DNA from: an uncultured Prevotella sp.
GTDB taxonomy: Bacteria; Bacteroidota; Bacteroidia; Bacteroidales; Bacteroidaceae
Direction of reading: 5' to 3'
Assembly: GCA_946623195.1 (NCBI GenBank)
Contig: CAMOQW010000052.1
Location: forward strand, 1-12,113
DNA length: 12,113 nt
The notes beneath the pieces were generated by a model, which saw nothing but the letters and a program-made list of their open reading frames with translations, had not been told where the DNA came from and ran no database searches. This document shows, piece after piece, positions 1-5,976 of this stretch. Numbering within the stretch: the stretch's first letter is position 1; every line of letters begins with the position of its first letter. The position numbers and the translations under genes were made by a program.

Positions 1-15
1 ATGTTTTTGAAAATG

Positions 16-49
16 TTTGCACGCGTGTGAGAAAAAAGCAGTACCTTTG
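16..49 (+). promoter_or_regulatory. Bacteroidota-type promoter for the LPP20-like gene
   Basis: A -7 box TAccTTTG lies at 42-49, with a TTTG at 16-19 that could serve as the -33 element (22-bp spacer, slightly long). Transcription would start near 55, leaving a leader of about 40 nt before the ATG at 95. The call rests on consensus matching only. Confidence 0.6.
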
Positions 50-78
50 CAGCCTGAATCTACAATAATTATTGATAA

Positions 79-85
79 GAAGGAG
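79..85 (+). promoter_or_regulatory. Ribosome binding site that fixes the start of gene 1
   Basis: GAAGGAG at 79-85 is a strong Shine-Dalgarno sequence 9 nt before the ATG at 95. It favours that start over the upstream in-frame ATG at 17, which would lie within the promoter itself and would put 26 non-signal-like residues ahead of the signal peptide. Confidence 0.75.
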
Positions 86-94
86 AATAACGAC

Positions 95-1951
95 ATGAAG
101 AGTATTTCCACACTACAACTATTCCATCGGGCAGCAAGGATGCCGCTCACCGTGCTGGCGTTTGCCATGACCGCACTGACGGCAGGGGCACAGTCGTGGG
201 AACAGGTGCAGGAAAGCGGACAGTACATCTGGGGACAGGGCTACGGCACCACCGTGGCCGAAGCCGACCGCAATGCGCTGGCCGACCTGATCAGCAAGAT
301 AGCCACCCACGTGGAGAGCGACTTCCAGCAAGAAGAGTCGGAATCGGCCAACGGACAAAGCGTAGACCACAACACCTTTGTGCGGAGCAGGGTGCAGACC
401 TACTCGCAGGCCACGCTGACCAATACGGAACGGCTGGTGCTGAAGAATGAACCCGACGCCCAGGTGGGCCGGTACCTGAAGAAAACGGAGGTAAGCAGAA
501 TATTCGAGAACCGCCGGAAGAAGGCGGTAGACATGGTGCAGGCGGCTCTGAGAGCCGAGGAGGCCGGCAAGGCCGACAATGCCCTGCGCAACTACTACTG
601 GGCACTGGCCCTGGTGCGCTCGCTGCAATATCCCAACGAGGCCACCTTTACCGACGACAACGGCCAGCAGCACCTGCTGACGACATGGATTCCGGAGCGG
701 ATGAACAACGTGTTTGACGACCTGAAGGTCAGCGTAGTCAGAAGGAGCGGCGACGACGTCGACTTGTCATTCGCCTATAAAGGCAAGCCCGTCAGCAGCG
801 TGGACTACACCTACTTCGACGGGCGCGACTGGAGTGCCATCAACAGGGCCCAGGACGGCACAGGCGTGCTGGAGCTGGCCCCCGGAAACCAAAGCAGCAA
901 ATACCAGCTGAAGTTTGAATACGAATACCTGAGCGAGGCGCACATCGACAAGGAGGTGGAGCAGGTGCTGAAGGTGCTCAGCAGCCGGGCCATGCGCAAG
1001 GCCTATACCTCAGTGGATGCCGCCCAGGTGACGGGCGAGGCCTTCACCGCCCAACAGACATTCACCCAGACCGATGCCTCGATACTGCAAGCCCCTGCAC
1101 CCACTGCCGCCGTTAAGGTGAAGAGCCACGAGCAGGCCATGCAGGCCGTCATAGCAGCCATCCGCAACAAGCAGACCGGCAGTGCAGAACAGTACTTCAC
1201 CGAGCAGGGACTGGAGATTTTCCGCAGTCTGGTGTTCAAGTATGGCACGGCGCGCATCATGGGTACGCCGCAGATTACCTACTATGACAATGAGGACGGC
1301 GAGATGACGGCCCGGGGCCTGAAGGCGTCGTTCTCGTTCAAGAGCGGCGTGTGCAAGTCGTTTGTGGAAGACCTGGTGTTTACCTTCAATGCCGCAGGCA
1401 AGATAGACAATGTAGCCTTCGGACTGGGAAAGACCGCCGAGGACGACATCCTGAACAAGGGCGTCTGGAAGGAGTCGGCCCGCAAGGTGCTGATGGCATT
1501 CCTGGAAAACTACAAGACGGCCTACGCCCTGAAGCGCCTGGACTATATCAACACCATCTTCGATGATGACGCCGTCATCATTGTGGCCAACGTGGCCAAG
1601 CGGGCACAGGGAATGCTGACGGACGGCAAGCGCTATCAGGACAACCAGATTATCAAGTATAACCGATACTCCAAGGACCAATACCTGAAGAACCTGAGCC
1701 GCTGCTTCCAGGCCAACGAGTTCATCAACATCCGCTTTGCCAACAACGATGTGGTGAAGCTGGGCAAGGGCGGCGAAACCTACGGCATACAGATAGCACA
1801 GGACTACTACTCGTCGTCGTACGGCGACAAGGGCTACCTGTTTCTGGAGGTGGACGTGAACGACCCCAGGCAGCCCATCATCAAGGTGCGCACCTGGCAG
1901 CCGGAGAAAGACCCTGACTTCGGACTCTACGGGCCGGGCGACTTCAAGTGA
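95..1951 (+). CDS. Secreted LPP20-family-like protein, 618 aa
   Basis: The role is not established; the protein is probably periplasmic or envelope-associated. The ATG at 95 follows a good ribosome binding site and opens a typical signal peptide, with hydrophobic stretch TVLAFAMTALTAGA and a likely cut before QSWEQ. There is no lipobox cysteine, so it is probably not a lipoprotein. The first part after the signal (WEQVQESGQYIWGQGYG..AEADRNALADLISKI) resembles the LPP20/FlgT-type domain. A helical stretch follows (RKKAVDMVQAALRAEEAGKADNALRNYYWAL, like a tetratricopeptide helix pair), then beta-rich segments. The C-terminal ~150 residues contain AFLENYKTAYALKRLDYINTIF and end in GYLFLEVDVNDPRQPIIKVRTWQP; this looks like the NTF2-like C-terminal domain seen in Bacteroidales secreted proteins. 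It is monocistronic in this window and convergent with a penicillin-binding protein gene. The family assignment is from memory of motif style. Confidence 0.75.
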   Translation: MKSISTLQLFHRAARMPLTVLAFAMTALTAGAQSWEQVQESGQYIWGQGYGTTVAEADRNALADLISKIATHVESDFQQEESESANGQSVDHNTFVRSRVQTYSQATLTNTERLVLKNEPDAQVGRYLKKTEVSRIFENRRKKAVDMVQAALRAEEAGKADNALRNYYWALALVRSLQYPNEATFTDDNGQQHLLTTWIPERMNNVFDDLKVSVVRRSGDDVDLSFAYKGKPVSSVDYTYFDGRDWSAINRAQDGTGVLELAPGNQSSKYQLKFEYEYLSEAHIDKEVEQVLKVLSSRAMRKAYTSVDAAQVTGEAFTAQQTFTQTDASILQAPAPTAAVKVKSHEQAMQAVIAAIRNKQTGSAEQYFTEQGLEIFRSLVFKYGTARIMGTPQITYYDNEDGEMTARGLKASFSFKSGVCKSFVEDLVFTFNAAGKIDNVAFGLGKTAEDDILNKGVWKESARKVLMAFLENYKTAYALKRLDYINTIFDDDAVIIVANVAKRAQGMLTDGKRYQDNQIIKYNRYSKDQYLKNLSRCFQANEFINIRFANNDVVKLGKGGETYGIQIAQDYYSSSYGDKGYLFLEVDVNDPRQPIIKVRTWQPEKDPDFGLYGPGDFK

Positions 1952-1960
1952 GTCGGCACG

Positions 1961-3070
1961 TCAGCGGATGGTCATGTTTTCTATGCGCTTGGCTTGTTTC
2001 TGGGATTTCTGGCCAAGGGCACCTTTCAGATACTGCTCGATGATGAGGGCAGCCACAGGGGCCGCCAGGTCGGCACCAAAGCCGCCATGCTCGATATAGA
2101 CGCTGACGGCTATCTTGGGGTTCACCATCGGGGCAAAGCCGATGAAGGCACTGTGGTCGCGGCCCGGGTTCTCGATGGTGCCCGTCTTGCCGCAGATGGG
2201 GTATGTGGTCTTGATGGCATAGGCCGTACCTCGCTCGACAGCCAGCCGCATACCTTCCACGACGGGGGCGTAGGCTTCCGGCTTCACCTTGGTCTGGCGC
2301 CTGGTCAGGAAGCGCTGGTTCTGCGTTGCGCGGTGAATGTGGGGCACATAGTACCAGCCCCGGTTGGCAATGGTGACGGCCAGATTGCAGAGCTGCAGGG
2401 GCGTGCAGGTGACGTCGCCCTGCCCCATGCCGGCCCACCAGATGGTCTTGCCGTCCCAGCCGTCCTTGTAGCGGCGGTTCAGATAGTCGGCACCGGCCAG
2501 CAGTCCGCCCTGTTCGCCCGCTATGTCGATGTGCATGGGTCCGCCAAGACCCATCGACTGCATATAGGAGCGCCAGGTGTTGACGGCCTCGTCCTTCGAG
2601 TCATACATGAAGTCGTCGTTAATCATGGAGGCGAAAGTCATCAGAAACCAGGTGTTGCACGACTGTGCCAAGGCATCTTTCAGCGTCAGCGGCGAACGGT
2701 GCTTGTGGCAGCCCACCTTGATATTGCCGTCGGTGATGCCTCCCGAGCACTCCACAGTGGTCTTCAGGTCAACGATGCCTTCCGACAGCAGGGTCAGCGC
2801 CTGGGCCGTCTTGAAGGTGGAACCGGGAGCCTGGGGCTTGCCGATAGCCTGACGGACATCGCTGCCAGAGGGGGTGTTGGTGGCCAGACACAGGATTTCG
2901 CCATTGGCGGGATTGATGGCCACGATGCTGCCCGTCTTGCCCTTCAGCAGCCGGTCGCCCAACTGCTGCAGCAGGGGGCGCAGGGTCAGCGGACCGTCGG
3001 CAGGCAGGCTCTGGGCCATGATGCTACCCCAGCCCATCAGGGCGAGGAGCGTAATCAGCTGTTTCTTCAT
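1961..3070 (-). CDS. Penicillin-binding transpeptidase, PBP2-like catalytic domain only, 369 aa
   Basis: This is a serine DD-transpeptidase fold that would act on peptidoglycan stem peptides in the periplasm. All three active-site motifs are present and in order: S84-T-F-K87 (acylated serine and lysine), S137-C-N139, and K295-T-G-T298. GQGDVTCTPLQL (216-226) is the PBP2/FtsI-type segment before the third motif. The ATG at 3070 was chosen over the ATG at 3121 because it opens a signal peptide (MKKQLITLLALMGWGSIMAQS) and has a G-rich ribosome-binding-like stretch about 12 nt upstream; the longer start would overlap the phosphatase gene. Class B PBPs are usually about 600 residues with an N-terminal dimerisation domain. 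Here only about 45 residues precede the catalytic domain, so it may be soluble or only transiently anchored. It is the last gene of the operon, 17 bp after the phosphatase stop. A beta-lactamase-like or regulatory role cannot be excluded. Confidence 0.88.
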   Translation of the reverse strand: MKKQLITLLALMGWGSIMAQSLPADGPLTLRPLLQQLGDRLLKGKTGSIVAINPANGEILCLATNTPSGSDVRQAIGKPQAPGSTFKTAQALTLLSEGIVDLKTTVECSGGITDGNIKVGCHKHRSPLTLKDALAQSCNTWFLMTFASMINDDFMYDSKDEAVNTWRSYMQSMGLGGPMHIDIAGEQGGLLAGADYLNRRYKDGWDGKTIWWAGMGQGDVTCTPLQLCNLAVTIANRGWYYVPHIHRATQNQRFLTRRQTKVKPEAYAPVVEGMRLAVERGTAYAIKTTYPICGKTGTIENPGRDHSAFIGFAPMVNPKIAVSVYIEHGGFGADLAAPVAALIIEQYLKGALGQKSQKQAKRIENMTIR

Positions 3071-3087
3071 AACGCACAATTCCCCCC

Positions 3088-3606
3088 TTACCATCCGAAA
3101 GCCCGCTTGTCGACAAGCCATTTGCCCTGAGCACGCAGGGTTTGCTCCAGCACGTCGCGCCCACAGCCATAGCCGCCGGGCAGGTGGCTGACGTAGAGGC
3201 TGACGGCCTTCACCTCAGGACAGGCATCCTTGGGACACACGGGGCATCCCACGCGGCGCAGCACCTCGAGGTCGGGGATGTCGTCGCCCATGAACATCAC
3301 TTCGTCGTCCTGGTAGCCATACTTGGCGCAGAACTCCTCGTAGATGCCCATCTTGACAGCAGCACCCAAATAGATGTCCTGCATACCTAAACCCTCGTAG
3401 CGATGGCGTACGGCCTCAATGCGGCAGCCAGAGATGATGGCTACGCGCAGTCCCATCTTCATGGCCAGCTGGATGGCATAGCCGTCCTTGATGTTGACAG
3501 TACGCAGCGGCGTGCCGTCGATGCCCATCGCAATGGTCTCGGCAGACAGCACCCCGTCGAGGTCGAAGATGACGGAGCGTATTTTCTTTAAATCGTAATT
3601 AATCAT
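3088..3606 (-). CDS. KdsC-like HAD-superfamily phosphatase, 172 aa
   Basis: This is a cytoplasmic phosphohydrolase of the compact HAD type without a cap domain, as in 3-deoxy-D-manno-octulosonate 8-phosphate phosphatase (KdsC), which acts in Kdo synthesis for LPS. Visible motifs are D15-L-D17-G-V (nucleophile and acid/base aspartates), S59 in AIISG (motif II), K85 (motif III) and G107-D-D109 (magnesium ligands). The segment NIKDGYAIQLA near residue 38 is typical of the KdsC subgroup. The usual DVDGVLTDG reads DLDGVLSAE here. The start ATG overlaps the end of the DUF2520 gene by 8 nt, which supports translational coupling. The enzyme family is secure; Kdo-8-P as substrate is an inference, since no other Kdo gene is visible in the window. 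Confidence 0.88.
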   Translation of the reverse strand: MINYDLKKIRSVIFDLDGVLSAETIAMGIDGTPLRTVNIKDGYAIQLAMKMGLRVAIISGCRIEAVRHRYEGLGMQDIYLGAAVKMGIYEEFCAKYGYQDDEVMFMGDDIPDLEVLRRVGCPVCPKDACPEVKAVSLYVSHLPGGYGCGRDVLEQTLRAQGKWLVDKRAFGW

Positions 3607-4327
3607 GCTGTTCTTCTTGTTTTTGGTGGATACTGCGCGACAGGAGGTCGTAGAGACGGCGGGTCAGCGGGTCGTAACTCAGCATTTCAGACTGCATCCG
3701 GATGACGTTCTCGTCGTAGCGCACGGCGGGGCCCGTCTGTGCCTCGCACGGACTGACGGTGTGCACCTTGCGGGCCGTCTCGTCGATGAGTGGCAGCATG
3801 ACGTCGAAAGGCAGTCCCCGGCGCTGCAGCACATCTGCCGCCAGGTGGTAGCAATGGTTGGCGAAGTTGCAGGCAAAGACGGCTGCCAAGTGCAGATACT
3901 TGCGGTCGGCGCTGCTGAGCTGGTAGACGTGCCGGCTCAGACTTTCGGCCAGTGCGGTCAGGGCAGAGAGACTGGCGGCATCGGAGCCCTCGACAAACAG
4001 TGAGAGGCTGTGGAAGTCAACGAGCCGCTGCTTCGAAAAGGTCTGCATGGGATAGAACACGCCGTAGTGCCGGCAATGGCCCTGAAACAGACTCATCGGC
4101 ATGGAACCGGCGGTATGGACAAACAGCTGCCCTTCCCTACCCTTCGTAGCCTGGGCTATGACGGTGGTCAAGGCGGCATCTTTGACGCTGATGATGAAGA
4201 GGTCGGCCACGGGAGGCAACGCTTCCAGCGTCCGACTGTTGACGCTCACCACCTGATGACCGGCCTGTTGCAATGCCGGCAGCAGATTGGTAGCCAAGCG
4301 GCCCCGGCCTATGAGAACAATGGTCAT
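3599..4327 (-). CDS. Rossmann-fold protein with DUF2520 domain, 242 aa
   Basis: The N-terminal ~100 residues form a dinucleotide-binding Rossmann fold: MTIVLIGRGRLATNL has the glycine pattern G7-x-G9-x-x-A12, followed by strand IISVKDAAL near 45. The segment HTAGSMPMSLF then GVFYPMQTFSK, and the helical remainder (VFACNFANHCYHLAADVL), match the DUF2520 family, which is related to NADP-dependent reductases such as pyrroline-5-carboxylate and ketopantoate reductases. Substrate and reaction are unknown. It starts 27 bp after the nitroreductase stop, and its stop lies inside the first codons of the phosphatase (shared ATGATTAA). The DUF2520-phosphatase pairing is common in Bacteroidales as I recall it, which suggests a conserved link. 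Confidence 0.85.
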   Translation of the reverse strand: MTIVLIGRGRLATNLLPALQQAGHQVVSVNSRTLEALPPVADLFIISVKDAALTTVIAQATKGREGQLFVHTAGSMPMSLFQGHCRHYGVFYPMQTFSKQRLVDFHSLSLFVEGSDAASLSALTALAESLSRHVYQLSSADRKYLHLAAVFACNFANHCYHLAADVLQRRGLPFDVMLPLIDETARKVHTVSPCEAQTGPAVRYDENVIRMQSEMLSYDPLTRRLYDLLSRSIHQKQEEQHD

Positions 4328-4354
4328 TACTCGACTATTGGTTAACGCAGAATA

Positions 4355-4879
4355 CTAAAATTTGTTGACATGCACATTCTCCCACTTCAGCTTGTCCTCG
4401 TTCTGGGGCTTGCGCTCATCGGCCTTGTGGCCAATAGCCAGAATGCAGAGGCAGGAGTAGTTTTCGGGGATGTCAAGCACACCCTGGATGACGGTATCGG
4501 CCGACGTGCCGTCGCTCAGTCCACGGCCACGCATCTGAATCCAGCAGCTTCCCAACCCGAGGGCTTCGGCCTGCAACTGCATGCTGATGGCGGCTATGCT
4601 GCCGTCTTCCACCCAGCAGTCGTTCTGCATGGGGTCGCCCAGAACGACGATGGCCAGCGGGGCTCCCTTCAGGAACTGGCCGCCCATATCCTTGGCATCT
4701 GACAGCTTCTCAAGGTCGGTCTTGTCGTCGACCACCACAAACTGCCAGGCTCGCTGGCCCTTCGACGTTGGCGACATCAGTGCCGCACGCAATATCAGTT
4801 TCACGTCTTCGCCGTCTATCTCCTCGCCGGTGAACTTGCGATGGGAGCGGCGCAATTGTACTAAATCCTTAAATTCCAT
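4355..4879 (-). CDS. Nitroreductase-family flavoprotein, 174 aa
   Basis: A small FMN-dependent oxidoreductase, expected to be a cytoplasmic homodimer using NAD(P)H; the natural substrate cannot be told from sequence. The N-terminus carries the FMN phosphate-binding pattern RRSHRKF (10-16). SPTSKGQRAWQFVVV around 36-50 and GAPLAIVVLGDP around 72-82 are typical of the family, as is the ALGLGSCWIQMRG segment near 106-118. The C-terminus (ILAIGHKADERKP.NEDKLKWENVHVNKF) matches the short Bacteroidales nitroreductases. It is the first gene of the minus-strand operon, behind a -7 box about 28 nt upstream. No strong Shine-Dalgarno is seen, which is usual for this phylum. Confidence 0.9.
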   Translation of the reverse strand: MEFKDLVQLRRSHRKFTGEEIDGEDVKLILRAALMSPTSKGQRAWQFVVVDDKTDLEKLSDAKDMGGQFLKGAPLAIVVLGDPMQNDCWVEDGSIAAISMQLQAEALGLGSCWIQMRGRGLSDGTSADTVIQGVLDIPENYSCLCILAIGHKADERKPQNEDKLKWENVHVNKF

Positions 4880-4906
4880 AGTCGCTTATATCTGTATTTT
4901 AGACTG

Positions 4907-4914
4907 CAAAAGTA
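4907..4914 (-). promoter_or_regulatory. -7 box of the nitroreductase operon promoter
   Basis: Read on the minus strand, 4914 to 4907 is TActTTTG, a full match to the Bacteroidota -7 consensus. It predicts a leader of about 20 nt before the ATG at 4879. No clear TTTG -33 element was found at the expected distance. Confidence 0.55.
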
Positions 4915-4935
4915 CTAAATTATTATGAATTACGC

Positions 4936-4958
4936 ACGAAATGAAAAAGAAATTTCGT
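4936..4958. repeat. 7-bp inverted repeat between divergent promoters
   Basis: ACGAAAT (4936-4942) and ATTTCGT (4952-4958) are perfect inverted copies with a 9-nt A-rich spacer. Outside or overlapping them, TTACG (4930-4934) and CGTAA (4956-4960) are also complementary. The element lies between the two divergent -7 boxes and touches the plus-strand one. It could be an operator for a dimeric regulator, but short AT-rich inverted repeats also occur by chance. Confidence 0.35.
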
Positions 4959-4965
4959 AACTTTG
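4958..4965 (+). promoter_or_regulatory. -7 box abutting the acyltransferase start codon
   Basis: TAacTTTG at 4958-4965 matches the Bacteroidota -7 consensus and is followed by only four bases before the ATG at 4970. The expected transcription start would fall at or next to the ATG. The TAA within the box is an in-frame stop, so translation cannot begin further upstream. No clear -33 TTTG is present. Confidence 0.55.
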
Positions 4966-4969
4966 CACC

Positions 4970-5920
4970 ATGAAAGTCGCGATTTACGGACACTCGGCCG
5001 ATGTGCCGGCACTGCCGGAAGGCTCCTTTTTCCACAGCCTGACACTGATGCAGCTGTGTGAACGAACGCCGCGCCACAAGCCCTACATGGCAGTGGTGAC
5101 CGACGACGATGGCCGGGTGAAGGCCCACCTGCTGGGCATCATGCGCTTTCACAGTTCATGGTTTCCACCTTATTTATATACGCACGTTAGAATCTACGGC
5201 GACAACGGCAGCAGCAGTGACGACTTCGGACTGATGATAGAGGCTCTGACCGAGCGACTGCAAAACCGCACGCTATACATGGAGGTAAGCCATCTGAGCG
5301 AAAAGATGTTCGGCTATCGCTATCTGCGCCGTCAGGGCTACTTCCCGGTACGCTGGATGAATGTCCACAACTCCCTGCACTCGCGGACTCCCGAAGAACG
5401 CATCACAGAGCGACAGATGCGACGCATCGAACTGGCACAGAAACGCGGCATCATGACCAAGCAGGTGGACAATGACCAAGAATTCCAGGCTGCCTTCAAA
5501 CTGCTGCGCCACCACCATTGGCTGAAGCCCCGCCGCTACCTGCCGGCCGACTCTTTCTTCCGGGGCATGATGGAGAGCGGAAGTTGCAAGATATTCATTT
5601 CGCAGTTCCGCGAACACGTCGTTGGCGTTTCGGTTCTGGTGCTGTCGGGCAAGGACTGCTACCTGTGGTATTCGGCATCGCGCCGCAAGAGTTTTGCACT
5701 GCTGTATCCGCATACCGTCACGGTGTGGGAAACCATCAAGTGGGCCCATGCCAACGGACGGGAACACATCAGGTTCATGGACGTTGGACTGCCCTTCCGC
5801 AAAAATCTGTACCGCGACTTCATCATGCGCTTTGGCGGAAAGGAAACCAGCACCTACCGATGGTTCCGCATCAGCATACGATGGGTCAACAGGCTGGCTT
5901 CATGGCTGTGGAGGGAATAA
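4970..5920 (+). CDS. GNAT/FemAB-like acyltransferase, 316 aa
   Basis: A cytoplasmic protein of the GNAT superfamily in its FemAB-like, two-lobed form. Such proteins transfer acyl or aminoacyl groups, for example to peptidoglycan precursors or polysaccharide sugars; the substrate here is unknown. The first lobe opens with SFFHSLTLMQLCERTPRHKPYMAVV (19-43), a characteristic N-terminal segment. The second lobe (about 150-290) contains CKIFISQFREHVVGVSVLVLSGKDCYLWYSAS and ends with IRFMDVGLPFRKNLYRDFIMRFGGKE. The start at 4970 is forced by an in-frame stop immediately upstream, and the next Met (27) would delete the conserved FFHS segment. The receptor gene follows after 56 bp on the same strand, probably in the same transcript. 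No membrane segment is seen. Confidence 0.8.
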   Translation: MKVAIYGHSADVPALPEGSFFHSLTLMQLCERTPRHKPYMAVVTDDDGRVKAHLLGIMRFHSSWFPPYLYTHVRIYGDNGSSSDDFGLMIEALTERLQNRTLYMEVSHLSEKMFGYRYLRRQGYFPVRWMNVHNSLHSRTPEERITERQMRRIELAQKRGIMTKQVDNDQEFQAAFKLLRHHHWLKPRRYLPADSFFRGMMESGSCKIFISQFREHVVGVSVLVLSGKDCYLWYSASRRKSFALLYPHTVTVWETIKWAHANGREHIRFMDVGLPFRKNLYRDFIMRFGGKETSTYRWFRISIRWVNRLASWLWRE

Positions 5921-5976
5921 ACGGCATTTTCGGACTCAGCACAATAAATCGACCGACTCACGCGTTATAAGTAACG

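Noticed and set aside
17..94. Extended N-terminus of gene 1 from the ATG at 17
   Set aside because: It overlaps the -33/-7 promoter elements, and the strong ribosome binding site and signal peptide both point to the ATG at 95.
1933..1957. Bulged stem (GCC/GGC and GACT/AGTC) at the convergent stops as a bidirectional terminator
   Set aside because: The stem is short and interrupted by a 4-nt bulge, and there is no U-tract on either strand.
1994..3130. Long plus-strand open frame of 378 codons opposite the transpeptidase
   Set aside because: It is the mirror of a clearly recognised gene, with a low-complexity composition driven by GC-rich codons and no recognisable domain.
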